Part shown: one piece after another, positions 1-9,829 of the stretch
How positions within the stretch are numbered: the first letter of the stretch is position 1
How the letters are laid out: the number at the start of each line of letters is the position of its first letter
Assembly (NCBI GenBank): GCA_017983465.1
Contig: JAGOBK010000003.1
Location: 124,001 to 188,000, forward strand
Origin: Crocinitomicaceae bacterium
Lineage (GTDB): Bacteria > Bacteroidota > Bacteroidia > Flavobacteriales_D > Crocinitomicaceae
Direction: 5' to 3'
DNA length: 64,000 nt
The notes under the pieces: model-generated
What the model saw: only the letters and a program-made list of their open reading frames with translations
What the model was told of the DNA's origin: nothing
Database searches by the model: none
Translations under genes and position numbers: made by a program

Positions 1-25
1 ACATAAATAAATAGATAAAATAAGT

Positions 26-1318
26 ATGGCTTATAAAGTAAAAGACATCAGCTTGGCTGAATGGGGTAGAAAAGAAATTAAATTAGCCGAGGCAGAAATG
101 CCCGGACTTATGTCGCTTCGTGAAGAATACGGAACTACAAAACCATTAGCTGGAGCAAGAGTTGCTGGATGTCTTCACATGACAATCCAAACAGCTGTTC
201 TTATCGAAACTTTGGTTGAATTAGGAGCAGAAGTTACTTGGTCTTCATGTAACATTTTCTCTACACAAGATCACGCAGCTGCGGCAATTGCTGCTGCTGG
301 AATTCCAGTTTTCGCATGGAAAGGAATGAACGAAGAAGAATTCGATTGGTGTATTGAACAAACCTTGTTTGCTTTCGAAGGTGGAAAACCATTGAACATG
401 ATTTTGGATGACGGTGGAGATTTAACGAATATGGTATTTGATCGTTTCCCTGAATTAACAAAAGACATTAAAGGATTATCAGAAGAAACAACAACTGGTG
501 TTCACCGTTTATACGAGCGTGTGAAAAATGGTACGTTAGTAATGCCTGCAATCAACGTAAATGACTCTGTTACAAAATCTAAATTTGATAACAAATACGG
601 ATGTAAAGAATCATTAGTAGATTCAATTCGTCGTGCTACAGATACAATGATGGCTGGAAAAGTTGCTGTTGTATGTGGATACGGAGATGTTGGAAAAGGA
701 TCTGCTGCATCGTTAAAAGGTGCTGGTGCTCGTGTTATCGTTACCGAAATCGATCCAATTTGTGCGCTTCAAGCAGCAATGGACGGATTCGAAGTGAAAC
801 GTTTAGATACAGTGGTTCATTTAGGTGACATCATCGTAACTACAACAGGAAACAAAAACATCGTTGTAGGTCGTCATTTCGAAAACATGAAGGACAAAGC
901 GATTGTTTGTAACATCGGACACTTCGACAATGAGATCGATATGGCTTGGTTGAACAACAATCATGGTGCTTCGAAAATCGAAATCAAACCACAAGTAGAT
1001 TTATACAACATCAATGGTAAGGACATTATTATTCTTGCTGAAGGACGTTTGGTAAATCTTGGTTGTGCAACAGGTCACCCATCATTTGTTATGTCTAATT
1101 CATTTACGAATCAAACATTGGCACAATTGGAGATCTGGTTACATTCAGATAAATATGAAAACGATGTATACATGCTTCCAAAACATTTAGATGAAAAAGT
1201 AGCTCGTTTACACCTTGCAAAAATCGGTGTAGAACTTGAAACATTAAGTACTGATCAAGCTGACTACATTGGTGTAGCGGTGGAAGGTCCATTTAAAGCG
1301 GAACATTACCGTTACTAA
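26..1318 (+). CDS. ahcY: Adenosylhomocysteinase (S-adenosyl-L-homocysteine hydrolase)
   Basis: Cytosolic NAD-dependent enzyme that reversibly splits S-adenosylhomocysteine into adenosine and homocysteine, removing the inhibitory by-product of methyltransferases. The 430-residue protein is full length for the short bacterial form. The Rossmann NAD site [13 protein letters not shown] lies near residues 215-227, the substrate region includes [13 protein letters not shown] near 175-187, and the C-terminus ends in the family-typical KAEHYRY. The only plausible start is the ATG 25 bases into the window, so the promoter is mostly outside. It stands alone and is followed by a strong hairpin terminator shared with the convergent gene. 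Recognition is very secure. Confidence 0.97.
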   Translation: MAYKVKDISLAEWGRKEIKLAEAEMPGLMSLREEYGTTKPLAGARVAGCLHMTIQTAVLIETLVELGAEVTWSSCNIFSTQDHAAAAIAAAGIPVFAWKGMNEEEFDWCIEQTLFAFEGGKPLNMILDDGGDLTNMVFDRFPELTKDIKGLSEETTTGVHRLYERVKNGTLVMPAINVNDSVTKSKFDNKYGCKESLVDSIRRATDTMMAGKVAVVCGYGDVGKGSAASLKGAGARVIVTEIDPICALQAAMDGFEVKRLDTVVHLGDIIVTTTGNKNIVVGRHFENMKDKAIVCNIGHFDNEIDMAWLNNNHGASKIEIKPQVDLYNINGKDIIILAEGRLVNLGCATGHPSFVMSNSFTNQTLAQLEIWLHSDKYENDVYMLPKHLDEKVARLHLAKIGVELETLSTDQADYIGVAVEGPFKAEHYRY

Positions 1319-1332
1319 AATTTAATACTCAT

Positions 1333-1368
1333 AAAAAAAGCCCTGACAAATATGTCAGGGCTTTTTTT
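1333..1368. terminator. Bidirectional rho-independent terminator
   Basis: A perfect 10-bp stem (AGCCCTGACA paired with TGTCAGGGCT, loop AATA) is flanked by an A-run on the left and a T-run on the right. It can stop transcription from ahcY on the plus strand and from the barrel gene arriving on the minus strand. Confidence 0.9.
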
Positions 1369-1384
1369 ATGTCTTTACTTTCTC

Positions 1385-2002
1385 TTAAAACTTATATGTG
1401 TACTGAGCGGAAAAAAGAGGTCCACCCACACCTACTTCTGCACCAAACGCAGAATTGTAATTGAAGAAATAGCGAAATCCATAACACAAACGAGCGGAAA
1501 CCGGAATCACCACAAGATCTGTTGAATTATAATCTTTTGTTTGAATATCATTGACCCATTGTTTTTCCCAACGATTGTTCGTTCCAACTGCTAACCCAAT
1601 ATAGCTATCTACATTTGGACTCGAACTTGGTAATAAAAAATTAAAACGCGCCTGAACTCTTAATCGAGATCTATAGTCTAAATACTTAGAACTTACGTAA
1701 GTCCATTCGTTATTGACAAAAACGGTATCCGTTGATAGATATGACTCTCGATATGAATTATACATGACATCGATACCAATACTTACATCATTCGAAATCA
1801 TATAAGAATAGCGAAGTCCACTTGGCGGTATGCTCGTTGTGCCAGAAATACTCGTTGCGTTTGCTGAGGATCCCAAAAAATTAAATTTCATAAAATTTGG
1901 ACCGCCTGCATAAAGTTCAAACGAATGATTCCCTTGAAAAGAAGCTTGTCCATGAACAAAACCAATTGCACCAATAAACAAAAGAGCCAATAGTTTTTTC
2001 AT
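1385..2002 (-). CDS. Putative outer-membrane beta-barrel protein
   Basis: A 205-residue secreted protein of unknown role. It starts with a Sec signal peptide (MKKLLALLFIGAIGFVHGQ), is rich in alternating aromatic and polar residues, contains likely strands such as GLRYSYMISNDVSIGIDV, and ends in an aromatic strand finishing YKF, as barrel proteins often do. It resembles the product encoded at 55243-55887 in organisation (a GxRYFF strand near the C-terminus). Its start lies 3 bases after the aconitase stop, so it is probably co-transcribed with acn. There is no evidence linking it functionally to aconitase. Confidence 0.7.
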   Translation of the reverse strand: MKKLLALLFIGAIGFVHGQASFQGNHSFELYAGGPNFMKFNFLGSSANATSISGTTSIPPSGLRYSYMISNDVSIGIDVMYNSYRESYLSTDTVFVNNEWTYVSSKYLDYRSRLRVQARFNFLLPSSSPNVDSYIGLAVGTNNRWEKQWVNDIQTKDYNSTDLVVIPVSARLCYGFRYFFNYNSAFGAEVGVGGPLFSAQYTYKF

Positions 2003-2005
2003 TTC

Positions 2006-4273
2006 TTATGCTTCCATTAGTTTGATAAGGTTCAAAGCCGAACCAGCTTTAAACCACTCAATTTGAGAGTCATTGTAAGTATGATTCAACATAATTTCCT
2101 CACTTGAACCATTTGAATGATTCAATTTCAAGGTAATTTGTTTACCTGGAGCAAAAGACGATAAATCAGTAAAGTCAAATGTATCGTCCTCCATGATTTT
2201 ATCGTAATCTGCTTCGTTCGAGAATGTCAAACCTAACATTCCTTGTTTTTTCAAGTTTGTTTCATGAATACGAGCAAATGATTTCACGATGACCGCACAA
2301 ACACCTAAGTGACGCGGTTCCATCGCAGCATGCTCACGTGATGAACCTTCACCGTAGTTATGATCTCCAACGACAATTGTTGGAACTCCTGCAGCTTTGT
2401 ACGCGCGTTGAACAGCAGGAACTTCACCGTGCTCACCAGTCAATTGATTTTTCACTGAATTCGCTTGACCGTTGAATGCGTTCTCTGCACCAATCAATAA
2501 GTTATTCGAAATGTTATCTAAGTGTCCACGGTAACGCAACCATGGTCCAGCCATAGAAATATGATCCGTTGTACATTTTCCTTTTGCTTTGATCAACAAA
2601 CGAGCTGACTCAATATTTTTCCCGTCCCAGATTGGGAAGTTTTCTAATAATTGCAAACGAGAAGAATCTGGAGCGACTAAAATTTCAACTCCACTTCCAT
2701 CTTCCGCTGGAGCTTGGTATCCATTGTCGTCAACTGCAAATCCACGAGTTGGCAACTCATCACCATGTGGAGGATTCAATTTCACTTGTTCTCCTTTGTC
2801 GTTTGTCAAGGTATCCGTTAATGGATTAAATCCTAGATCACCAGCAATTGCCAATGCAGCCACCATTTCAGGTGAAGTTACAAACGCATGCGTGTTTGGA
2901 TTACCATCTGCACGTTTTGAGAAGTTACGGTTAAATGAGTGCACAATTGTATTTTTCTCTTGTTTCTCTGCTCCCTCTCTTGACCATTGTCCGATACATG
3001 GTCCACATGCATTCGTAAATACTTTCGTTCCCATTTTCTCAAAATCAGCAAGGATACCATCGCGATCCGCTGTAAAACGAACTTGCTCAGATCCTGGGTT
3101 GATTCCAAATTCAGCTTTTGGCGTAATTCCTTGCGCTACTGCTTGTTGAACAATGGATGCCGCACGAGCTAAATCCTCGTAAGAAGAGTTTGTACAAGAA
3201 CCGATTAGTCCCCACTCCACTTTCATTGGCCAATTGTTTGCTGTCGCTTCTGCACGCATTTTAGAAACTGGCGTTCCTCTATCTGGTGTAAATGGACCAT
3301 TAATTTGTGGTTCCAATTCACTTAAATTAATTTCAATGATTTGATCAAAGTAAGCAGAAGGATTGTCATATACTTCTTGATCTCCTGTTAAATGCTCAGC
3401 AATTTGATCTGCTGCTATTACAACTTCCTCACGTCCCGTTGCTTTTAAATAACGACGCATAGACTCATCATAACCAAATGTAGAAGTCGTTGCACCAATT
3501 TCAGCACCCATGTTACAAATGGTTCCTTTTCCAGTACAAGAAAGTGAGATCGCTCCTTCGCCAAAATATTCAACGATTGCGCCAGTTCCACCTTTTACGG
3601 TAAGAATGTCTGCCACTTTTAAGATCACATCTTTTGCAGAAGTCCAGCCGTTTAATTTACCTGTTAACTTCACACCGATTAACTTTGGAAATTTCAGTTC
3701 CCAAGCCATTCCGGCCATAACATCTACTGCATCAGCTCCACCAACACCAATTGCGATCATTCCAAGTCCACCAGCATTTACGGTATGTGAATCGGTACCA
3801 ATCATCATTCCACCAGGGAATGCGTAGTTTTCCAAAACAACTTGGTGAATGATTCCAGCTCCTGGTTTCCAGAAACCAATTCCGTATTTATTCGAAATCG
3901 AAGACAAGAAGTTAAAAACTTCGTTGTTTTGATTCAATGATTCTTGTAAATCCTTACTTGCACCTAATTTCGCTTGAATCAAGTGATCCGCATGAACGGT
4001 AGAAGGTACCGCAACACGTTTTTTTCCAGCTTGCATAAACTGCAACAAGGCCATTTGAGCCGTAGCATCCTGCATCGCAACACGATCTGGAGCAAAATCA
4101 ACATAAGAGTTACCTCTTTCATATGCTGCTTGTGCGTTTCCATCCCAAAGGTGAGCGTAAAGAATTTTCTCAGATAAAGTCAATGGTCTACCAACGACTT
4201 TTCTAGCTGCTGCAATGCGCTCAGGATATTGCGCATATACCTTTTGAATCATGTCAAGATCGAATACTTTCAT
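2006..4273 (-). CDS. acn: Aconitate hydratase (mitochondrial-type)
   Basis: TCA-cycle enzyme converting citrate to isocitrate through cis-aconitate with a [4Fe-4S] cluster. The 755-residue length and sequence match the mitochondrial-type aconitase usual in Bacteroidota rather than the roughly 890-residue AcnA form. The three cluster cysteines are visible: one in [10 protein letters not shown] near residue 358 and two in ACGPCIGQW near 424 and 427. The swivel domain with [13 protein letters not shown] lies near 645-660. The ATG at 4273 is preceded about 28 bases upstream by the promoter box TAAATTTG. The barrel gene follows 3 bases after the stop. Confidence 0.96.
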   Translation of the reverse strand: MKVFDLDMIQKVYAQYPERIAAARKVVGRPLTLSEKILYAHLWDGNAQAAYERGNSYVDFAPDRVAMQDATAQMALLQFMQAGKKRVAVPSTVHADHLIQAKLGASKDLQESLNQNNEVFNFLSSISNKYGIGFWKPGAGIIHQVVLENYAFPGGMMIGTDSHTVNAGGLGMIAIGVGGADAVDVMAGMAWELKFPKLIGVKLTGKLNGWTSAKDVILKVADILTVKGGTGAIVEYFGEGAISLSCTGKGTICNMGAEIGATTSTFGYDESMRRYLKATGREEVVIAADQIAEHLTGDQEVYDNPSAYFDQIIEINLSELEPQINGPFTPDRGTPVSKMRAEATANNWPMKVEWGLIGSCTNSSYEDLARAASIVQQAVAQGITPKAEFGINPGSEQVRFTADRDGILADFEKMGTKVFTNACGPCIGQWSREGAEKQEKNTIVHSFNRNFSKRADGNPNTHAFVTSPEMVAALAIAGDLGFNPLTDTLTNDKGEQVKLNPPHGDELPTRGFAVDDNGYQAPAEDGSGVEILVAPDSSRLQLLENFPIWDGKNIESARLLIKAKGKCTTDHISMAGPWLRYRGHLDNISNNLLIGAENAFNGQANSVKNQLTGEHGEVPAVQRAYKAAGVPTIVVGDHNYGEGSSREHAAMEPRHLGVCAVIVKSFARIHETNLKKQGMLGLTFSNEADYDKIMEDDTFDFTDLSSFAPGKQITLKLNHSNGSSEEIMLNHTYNDSQIEWFKAGSALNLIKLMEA

Positions 4274-4301
4274 AGTGCTATTGTAATTATTATTGTGCGC
4301 G

Positions 4302-4309
4302 CAAATTTA
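4302..4309 (-). promoter_or_regulatory. Bacteroidota -7 promoter box for acn
   Basis: On the minus strand the sequence reads TAAATTTG, an exact match to the TAnnTTTG element of the Bacteroidota primary sigma factor, 28 bases upstream of the acn start. No convincing -33 TTTG partner is assigned. Confidence 0.6.
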
Positions 4310-4400
4310 ATGAATTTGACGCATTAAAGAAATTGAAAAGGACTGAAATATTTTTTAAAACAAAAGATTGATGGTAACTTACTCCTTCAAACAAGAGATT

Positions 4401-4772
4401 ATGCGCTATTTTACAGCACTATTTTGCATTTTATCACTCCTTTCTTTTTCATTTTCTGATCTAGAAAAAGGCAGTGCATCCTATTACAGTAGCTCTATGA
4501 ATGGACGCAAAACCTCATCCGGAGAGATTTTTAATAATAACTTACTGACAGCCGCACACAAATCAATGACACTTGGCACCATGGTAAAGGTGACGAACTT
4601 AAAAAACGATTCTACTGTTATTTTAAAAGTCAACGATCGACTCTCAAAAAGTTCAAGTCATGTGATTGATGTGACCTTGGCTGCGGCAAAAAAACTTAAT
4701 TTTGTACGAAATGGCATCGCAACAGTAAGCGTTGAGATCCTGACGACTAATGAAGACACTAAACAGCATTAA
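4401..4772 (+). CDS. RlpA-like double-psi beta-barrel secreted protein
   Basis: A 123-residue secreted protein of the septal-ring RlpA family, whose better-studied members bind or cleave denuded glycan strands of peptidoglycan. The ATG at 4401 is preferred over upstream in-frame codons at 4368 because it opens directly into a signal peptide (MRYFTALFCILSLLSFSF). The mature part shows the RlpA pattern GSASYYSSSMNGRKTSSGE, LTAAHKSMTLGTMVKVTNL and VNDRLSKSSSHVIDVT. No SPOR domain is present. The 3' end overlaps the next gene by 23 bases, starting a run of four overlapping genes. Whether it is catalytic cannot be decided from sequence. Confidence 0.8.
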   Translation: MRYFTALFCILSLLSFSFSDLEKGSASYYSSSMNGRKTSSGEIFNNNLLTAAHKSMTLGTMVKVTNLKNDSTVILKVNDRLSKSSSHVIDVTLAAAKKLNFVRNGIATVSVEILTTNEDTKQH

Positions 4773-5829
4773 AAATTTAAAGGTACTTGAACTTTCGACA
4801 GTTCTAGCAGGACCTTCCGTTGGAATGTTCTTTGCAGAACTTGGAGCCTCCGTTATAAAGATTGAACATCCAAGCATACCGGATGTCACCAGATCATGGA
4901 AATTAACTTCAGAAGAAAAAGACAGTCCTGTTTCGGCCTATTTCTCTTCTGTCAACTATGGTAAAACATACCTTTCATTGAATTTATCCATTGAAGAAGA
5001 CCATTCGAAATTCCTCGAATTAGTCAAAGATGCTGATATACTCTTAAGTAATTTTAAATTTGGGGACGATCGAAAATTAGGACTTGAATCAAACACCTTA
5101 TTGGAAATCAATCCAAGGTTAATCATTGGGAAAATTAGTGGTTTCGGCGACCAAAGTGACCGAGTGGCGTATGACCTAATCCTTCAAGCCGAAACTGGAT
5201 TTATGTCCATGAACGGAACCAAAGACTCCGGTCCCGTCAAAATGCCCGTTGCACTTATCGATGTCCTCGCCGGACACCAACTGAAAGAAGGGATTTTATT
5301 GGCGTTGATGGAAAGACAACTGACTGGAAAAGGTATGGAAGTCAGTGTTTCTTTATATGATGCTGCTGTTTGTAGTTTAGCTAATCAAGCATCGAATTAC
5401 CTCATGACTGGACACGTCGCCCAACGAATGGGAAGCTTGCATCCAAATATTGCTCCATATGGAGAACTTTTCAAAACCAAGGATGGAGCGACCTTAACCT
5501 TTGCGATTGGTTCCGATAGTCATTTTCAAAAATTCGTCACTGAACTTGGTGTCCCGGAAATAGCTACCGACGCACGTTTTGTTCACAATCAACAGCGTTT
5601 AGAAAACCGAGAAACTTTATTCGAATTGCTCGAAACCTTGATTGGGCAAGTGGATAGTGAACAATTATTATCGAAACTTCACCTCAAACATGTTCCTTGT
5701 GCCAAAGTGAAGTCATTGGATGAAGTATTCCAAGCAGACGAAGCTAAAACGTTGGTATTAACCGAAGAAATTGCAGGGATAATGACGAAACGTGTGCGCA
5801 CAACAGCCTTTAAACTAAACAATGATTAG
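4750..5829 (+). CDS. CoA transferase, CaiB/BaiF family (class III)
   Basis: Family III CoA transferase, moving CoA between acyl groups; members include formyl-CoA transferase, CaiB and alpha-methylacyl-CoA racemase, so the substrate cannot be named. The 359 residues begin with the hallmark LKVLELSTVLAGPSVGMFFAELGASVIKIEHP. The region YDLILQAETGFMSMNG followed by PVALIDVLAG contains the conserved aspartate expected to form the aspartyl-CoA anhydride (in ALID, near residue 174). The ATG at 4750 overlaps the RlpA-like gene, and the 3' end overlaps the GNAT gene by 8 bases, implying translational coupling. Confidence 0.9.
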   Translation: MKTLNSIKNLKVLELSTVLAGPSVGMFFAELGASVIKIEHPSIPDVTRSWKLTSEEKDSPVSAYFSSVNYGKTYLSLNLSIEEDHSKFLELVKDADILLSNFKFGDDRKLGLESNTLLEINPRLIIGKISGFGDQSDRVAYDLILQAETGFMSMNGTKDSGPVKMPVALIDVLAGHQLKEGILLALMERQLTGKGMEVSVSLYDAAVCSLANQASNYLMTGHVAQRMGSLHPNIAPYGELFKTKDGATLTFAIGSDSHFQKFVTELGVPEIATDARFVHNQQRLENRETLFELLETLIGQVDSEQLLSKLHLKHVPCAKVKSLDEVFQADEAKTLVLTEEIAGIMTKRVRTTAFKLNND

Positions 5830-6250
5830 AAGACCAAATTCACAAGAAGAGTGGGATTTGTATTTCAATCTTCGCTACGAAGTATTGAGAGCTCCGTGGA
5901 ATCAACCTAGAGGGTCCGAGCGGAATGAAGGAGATGCGACAGCCGAACATTTTGCATTTTTTGAAAATGAACAAATCATCGGTGTTGGACGCCTAGACTT
6001 CACTGAAAATCTGGGTAGTCAAATTCGATTTATGGCCGTAGACAGTCGTTTCCAAGGAAGAGGTATTGGTCGTCAACTCATGCAGCACATGGAAGAAATC
6101 GCCCGAAACAAAGGTTGCAAGGAAACCATTCTGCACGCACGAGAAATCGCCCTGCCGTTTTATGAAAAATTAGGATACAGAAGCATCGAAGAGTCACATT
6201 TACTCTTTGGTGAAATTCAACATTTTTTAATGATCAAACATTATGAGTAA
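5822..6250 (+). CDS. GNAT-family N-acetyltransferase
   Basis: A 142-residue acetyl-CoA-dependent acetyltransferase of unknown substrate. The acetyl-CoA pyrophosphate-binding motif A is clear at residues 74-92 (MAVDSRFQGRGIGRQLMQH), followed by ILHAREIALPFYEKLGYRS, the usual motif B. It resembles the ElaA/YjcF-like subgroup through its NxRYEVLR opening. It overlaps the genes on both sides by 8 bases each, so it is an internal cistron of a tightly coupled operon. Partners in the operon do not reveal its substrate. Confidence 0.88.
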   Translation: MIRRPNSQEEWDLYFNLRYEVLRAPWNQPRGSERNEGDATAEHFAFFENEQIIGVGRLDFTENLGSQIRFMAVDSRFQGRGIGRQLMQHMEEIARNKGCKETILHAREIALPFYEKLGYRSIEESHLLFGEIQHFLMIKHYE

Positions 6251-6932
6251 CTCAGCTGAAAATTCATTCGTCCTAGACGAGTTTTATGATATCATTACCC
6301 CAAACAAAATCACATTATTTGATCGCATAGCTGCGGAGCGCACGCGTTATTTAACCATTGCTCTTGAGAATATTTACCAGGAGCATAATGCTTCTGCTGT
6401 TTTGAGAACGTGTGATTGCTTTGGAATTCAGGACTTAAATGTTATTGAAAAAGATAATCAATATCAAATTCAGCGTGACATTGCACTGGGATCCGGACGT
6501 TGGGTGGACATTCATAATTTCAGCGACGAAATTGGTCCGACAACAAATTGCATAAGCGCATTAAAAGAACAGGGATATCAAATTGTAGCAACAACACCTC
6601 ATACAGATGCCTATACCGTGCATGACTTACCGATTGACAAACCACTTGCCTTCTTTTTCGGAACGGAGCGAAATGGATTGAGTGACGAAGTTTTGGAGGC
6701 TGCAGATTTGCATGTACGCATCCCGATGTATGGATTTACGGAAAGTTTTAATATTTCCGTATCCGTTGCGGTTTTGCTCCAAACAATTCGTCAACGACTT
6801 GAAATTAGTCAACACGCATGGAAACTGACAGATACGGAACAAATTGCACTAAAAATTCAGTGGTGTGAGAAAATACTTAACGGCGGAGAAGCACTTAGCA
6901 AAGAATTCCGAGCTAGATATCAAAAAGATTGA
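6243..6932 (+). CDS. trmH: SpoU/TrmH-family RNA 2'-O-methyltransferase
   Basis: SPOUT methyltransferase that 2'-O-methylates ribose in RNA, probably tRNA guanosine-18 as in TrmH. The 229 residues show the three SpoU motifs: motif 1 HNASAVLRTCDCFGIQDLNVIE near 48-70, motif 2 FFFGTERNGLSDEV near 137-150 and motif 3 IPMYGFTESFNISVSVAVLL near 160-180 of the knotted SAM site. It lacks the L30e-like N-terminal domain seen in RlmB, which favours a tRNA target. It is the last of four overlapping genes; the ribosomal protein bTHX gene follows 39 bases later. Confidence 0.88.
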   Translation: MSNSAENSFVLDEFYDIITPNKITLFDRIAAERTRYLTIALENIYQEHNASAVLRTCDCFGIQDLNVIEKDNQYQIQRDIALGSGRWVDIHNFSDEIGPTTNCISALKEQGYQIVATTPHTDAYTVHDLPIDKPLAFFFGTERNGLSDEVLEAADLHVRIPMYGFTESFNISVSVAVLLQTIRQRLEISQHAWKLTDTEQIALKIQWCEKILNGGEALSKEFRARYQKD

Positions 6933-6971
6933 TAAATTTGTGTAGTTATTTATCATGATAAACAATTACTT

Positions 6972-7166
6972 ATGGGAAAAGGAGATAAAAAAACAGCAAA
7001 AGGTAAACGATCCATGGGTTCGTATGGAATTACCAGAAAACGCAAAGAGGAAAAGGTAGTCATCGTTCCGAAAGCGAAAAAAGAAAAAAAGGCTGCAACT
7101 GAAACTGCTAAACCAGCAGCGAAAAAACCGGCAGCGAAGAAAACCGCAACCGCAAAATCTGAATAA
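6972..7166 (+). CDS. Small ribosomal subunit protein bTHX with basic A/K-rich tail
   Basis: A 64-residue very basic protein. The N-terminal MGKGDKKTAKGKRSMGSYG is the recognisable bTHX (THX) core, which in Thermus sits in a pocket at the top of the 30S head. The remaining half is a low-complexity tail of Lys, Ala, Pro and Glu with repeated AAKKPAAKK, absent from the roughly 26-residue Thermus protein. It lies just downstream of trmH and upstream of a perfect hairpin terminator. Its length, composition and placement support a real gene despite its size. Confidence 0.85.
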   Translation: MGKGDKKTAKGKRSMGSYGITRKRKEEKVVIVPKAKKEKKAATETAKPAAKKPAAKKTATAKSE

Positions 7167-7197
7167 AAAAAAGCTGTCAATTGACAGCTTTTTTTTT
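7165..7197 (+). terminator. Rho-independent terminator after bTHX
   Basis: AAAGCTGTCAATTGACAGCTTT is a fully self-complementary stem followed by a run of nine T residues, directly after the bTHX stop codon; it closes the operon that starts at the RlpA-like gene. Confidence 0.9.
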
Positions 7198-7274
7198 AAC
7201 AAAATCTTACATTAATTCACATTCTACACGCTATGTGAAAAGTAATCATGAATTTTGACTCAAATTAATCAACA

Positions 7275-8336
7275 ATGAAACATAATTTCGGAGCAGGACC
7301 CTGCATTTTACCACAAGAAGTATTTCAGCAAGCAGCAAATGCTGTGTTGGATTTTAATGGACTTTCCATCCTAGAAGTATCTCATCGCCACAAGGATTTC
7401 GTTGCGGTGATGGATGAAGCCATTGATCTAGTGAAAAAAGCATTGAATGTTCCTGCGGGATATTCTGTTGCATTCCTTCAAGGTGGTGCAACACTTGGAT
7501 TTACGATCGTCGCATTGAACATGATGCGCGACACCAAGAAAGCAGGATACATCAATACAGGCACTTGGGCATCTGGAGCAATTAAAGAAGCGAAAAAAGT
7601 TGGTGTTGACGTAAACGTATTTGCATCTTCTGAAGATAAAAACTTTACCTATATCCCCAAAGGCTACACCGTTCCGACGGATGTTGATTACATTCACTTT
7701 ACCTCTAATAACACCATTTACGGTACACAATTCAAAGAAATCCCTAAAACGGATTTACCATTGGTGTGCGACATGTCTTCTGATATTTTCTCCAAAGAAA
7801 TCAATGTAGCTGATTATGACATCATCTATGCTGGCGCTCAAAAAAATCTTGGTCCAGCTGGTGCAACGTTGTACATTGTGAAAGATGAAATCTTAGGAAA
7901 ATCTACTTCGTCATTTATGCCGACTTACTTGGACTTAAAACAACAAGTGGAAAAAGAGTCTATGTTGAATACTCCACCTGTATTTTCCGTTTATGTAGCT
8001 ATGTTGAACTTACGTAATTTGTTAGCAAATGGCGGAGTGAAGGCAATGGAACAACGAAACAACGCAAAAGCGGCTTTACTTTACAGAGAAATTGATGAGA
8101 ATCCAGCCTTTAGAGGCGCGGTTGAAGTAGAAGACCGATCAAATATGAACGTGACATTCTTATTAAACGACGAAAGTCGAACAGAAGAGTTTGACGCCAT
8201 GTGGAAAGCAGCTGGTATCGTTGGACTACCTGGTCACCGCTCAGTAGGTGGATATCGTGCTTCCATTTACAATGCATTACCTATCGAAAGCATTCAAGTT
8301 TTGGTAGACGTCATGCGCGCATTTAATCAACATTAA
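7275..8336 (+). CDS. serC: Phosphoserine aminotransferase
   Basis: PLP enzyme that converts 3-phosphohydroxypyruvate and glutamate to phosphoserine; it also acts in pyridoxine synthesis in some bacteria. The 353-residue protein has the family start MKHNFGAGPCILP, the substrate loop SILEVSHRHKDF, and the PLP-lysine segment YAGAQKNLGPAG near residues 190-202. The end carries GLPGHRSVGGYRASIYNA, which binds the phosphate. serA follows 19 bases downstream, so the first two steps of serine synthesis from 3-phosphoglycerate are encoded as a pair in reverse order. Confidence 0.97.
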   Translation: MKHNFGAGPCILPQEVFQQAANAVLDFNGLSILEVSHRHKDFVAVMDEAIDLVKKALNVPAGYSVAFLQGGATLGFTIVALNMMRDTKKAGYINTGTWASGAIKEAKKVGVDVNVFASSEDKNFTYIPKGYTVPTDVDYIHFTSNNTIYGTQFKEIPKTDLPLVCDMSSDIFSKEINVADYDIIYAGAQKNLGPAGATLYIVKDEILGKSTSSFMPTYLDLKQQVEKESMLNTPPVFSVYVAMLNLRNLLANGGVKAMEQRNNAKAALLYREIDENPAFRGAVEVEDRSNMNVTFLLNDESRTEEFDAMWKAAGIVGLPGHRSVGGYRASIYNALPIESIQVLVDVMRAFNQH

Positions 8337-8355
8337 TCTAGATAAAACTCATCAC

Positions 8356-9300
8356 ATGAAAATACTTGCTAACGACGGAATTTCAGATTTAGGAAAACAG
8401 CTCATTGAAGCAGCTGGACACATGGTGATTACAGAAAAAGTAGCACAAGACCAATTAGCCGCGGCAGTAAATGAGCAAGGAATTGAAGCCATTTTAGTGC
8501 GCAGTGCAACAACGGTTCGCAAAGAAGTCATCGATGCTTGTCCAAATGTTAAAATCATTGGTCGTGGAGGTGTTGGAATGGATAACATTGATGTTGATTA
8601 TGCACGAAGCAAAGGAATTCACGTCATCAACACACCGGCTTCCTCTTCTCAATCCGTTGCAGAACTAGTGATGGGACAATTATTTTCTCTTTCTCGTTTT
8701 CTTCATGATTCCTTTAAAAACATGGAGTCGGGAGATTTCTCTACGTTGAAAAAGAACTATGCGAAAGGCGTGGAACTTCGTGGGAAAACATTGGGAATCA
8801 TTGGCTTCGGAAGAATTGGCCAAAGTTTGGCATCCTATGCATTGGGCGTTGGAATGAAGGTAATTGCCATCGATAATAAAAGCCAATCAGTGGAAATTAA
8901 AGTCACTGTTGGTAATCAAGATGTTTACGTTCCAATAACAACTCAAACAGATTTGCACGGACTATTAAGAGAAATGGATTATATCTCGATTCACGTTCCA
9001 AAACAAAGCGACGGAAGTGCTGTTCTTGGAGCTTCAGAGTTTGCTCGCATGAAAAAAGGAGTCTTCATCGCTAATGCCGCTCGTGGTGGGGTTGTCAATG
9101 AAACAGACTTAATCGAAGCACTAAACAATGGAACTATTGCCGGAGTCGCTTTGGATGTTTTTGAAAACGAACCGAATCCATCTAAAGAATTATTAAGTCA
9201 TCCAAAAATAGCTTGTACACCGCATATTGGAGCAGCGACGCTTGAAGCGCAAGACCGCATTGGTGAAGAACTTGCTCAATTGATTATCGGATTGGCATAA
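8356..9300 (+). CDS. serA: D-3-phosphoglycerate dehydrogenase (short form without ACT domain)
   Basis: NAD-dependent oxidation of 3-phosphoglycerate to 3-phosphohydroxypyruvate, first step of serine synthesis. The 314-residue protein has the NAD motif GKTLGIIGFGRIGQSLA near residues 143-159, the catalytic arginine region ANAARGGVVNE near 237-247 and the catalytic histidine in CTPHIGAATLEAQ near 287-299. It ends right after the catalytic core, so the regulatory ACT domain of longer SerA proteins is missing and serine feedback through ACT is not expected. It is coupled to serC and followed by a hairpin terminator. Confidence 0.94.
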   Translation: MKILANDGISDLGKQLIEAAGHMVITEKVAQDQLAAAVNEQGIEAILVRSATTVRKEVIDACPNVKIIGRGGVGMDNIDVDYARSKGIHVINTPASSSQSVAELVMGQLFSLSRFLHDSFKNMESGDFSTLKKNYAKGVELRGKTLGIIGFGRIGQSLASYALGVGMKVIAIDNKSQSVEIKVTVGNQDVYVPITTQTDLHGLLREMDYISIHVPKQSDGSAVLGASEFARMKKGVFIANAARGGVVNETDLIEALNNGTIAGVALDVFENEPNPSKELLSHPKIACTPHIGAATLEAQDRIGEELAQLIIGLA

Positions 9301-9316
9301 ATCCAAACTTAAGACA

Positions 9317-9353
9317 TAAAAAAAGGGACACATTTTCATGAGTCCCTTTTTTT
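9317..9353. terminator. Bidirectional terminator between serA and the cyclophilin gene
   Basis: AAAAAAAGGGAC and GTCCCTTTTTTT form an inverted repeat around a 12-base loop between the convergent ends of serA and the cyclophilin gene. It has A and T tracts on both sides and so can serve both strands. Confidence 0.85.
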
Positions 9354-9373
9354 ATGATTTTATGAGCGATTGA

Positions 9374-9829
9374 TTAATCTCTAATAATTTCAATGGAGTC
9401 GATGCTGTCACCTTCGCGAATATCATCAATGACATCTAATCCTTCTGTTACTTTTCCGAAACACGTATGTGCACGATCCAAGTGAGAAGTATTTCTTCTT
9501 GAATGACATACAAAGAACTGAGATCCACCTGTGTTTTTTCCAGCGTGAGCCATAGAAAGTACACCACGATCGTGATATTGATTGTCTCCAGTGAGTTCAC
9601 AATCAATTTGATAACCTGGTCCACCTGTTCCCGGCATCCCTCTTTCACCTTCACGTGTGTTTGGACAACCACCTTGAATAACGAAATCCGGAAGCACACG
9701 GTGCCACTTTAATCCATTGTAATAACCTGATTCAGCTAACTTTACAAAGTTCTCTACTGTTTTTGGCGCATCGTTTTCGTAAAATGTCACATGCATTTCA
9801 CCTTTGTTCGTTTTAATGATTCCTTTCAT
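9374..9829 (-). CDS. ppiB: Peptidyl-prolyl cis-trans isomerase, cyclophilin type
   Basis: Cyclophilin that speeds proline isomerisation during protein folding. The 151-residue protein has no signal peptide and is therefore cytosolic. Family motifs are complete: WHRVLPDFVIQGGCP near residues 42-56 with the catalytic arginine, GGPGYQIDCE, LSMAHAGKNTGGSQFFVC near 92-109 and LDRAHTCFGKVTEGLDVID near 117-135. It is a single gene, convergent with serA, sharing a 178-bp upstream region with the divergent hypothetical gene at 10008. Confidence 0.95.
   Translation of the reverse strand: MKGIIKTNKGEMHVTFYENDAPKTVENFVKLAESGYYNGLKWHRVLPDFVIQGGCPNTREGERGMPGTGGPGYQIDCELTGDNQYHDRGVLSMAHAGKNTGGSQFFVCHSRRNTSHLDRAHTCFGKVTEGLDVIDDIREGDSIDSIEIIRD

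Noticed and set aside
2589..3149. 186-codon frame on the plus strand within acn
   Set aside because: It is antisense to the strongly conserved aconitase coding region; the residue composition is that of a shadow frame.
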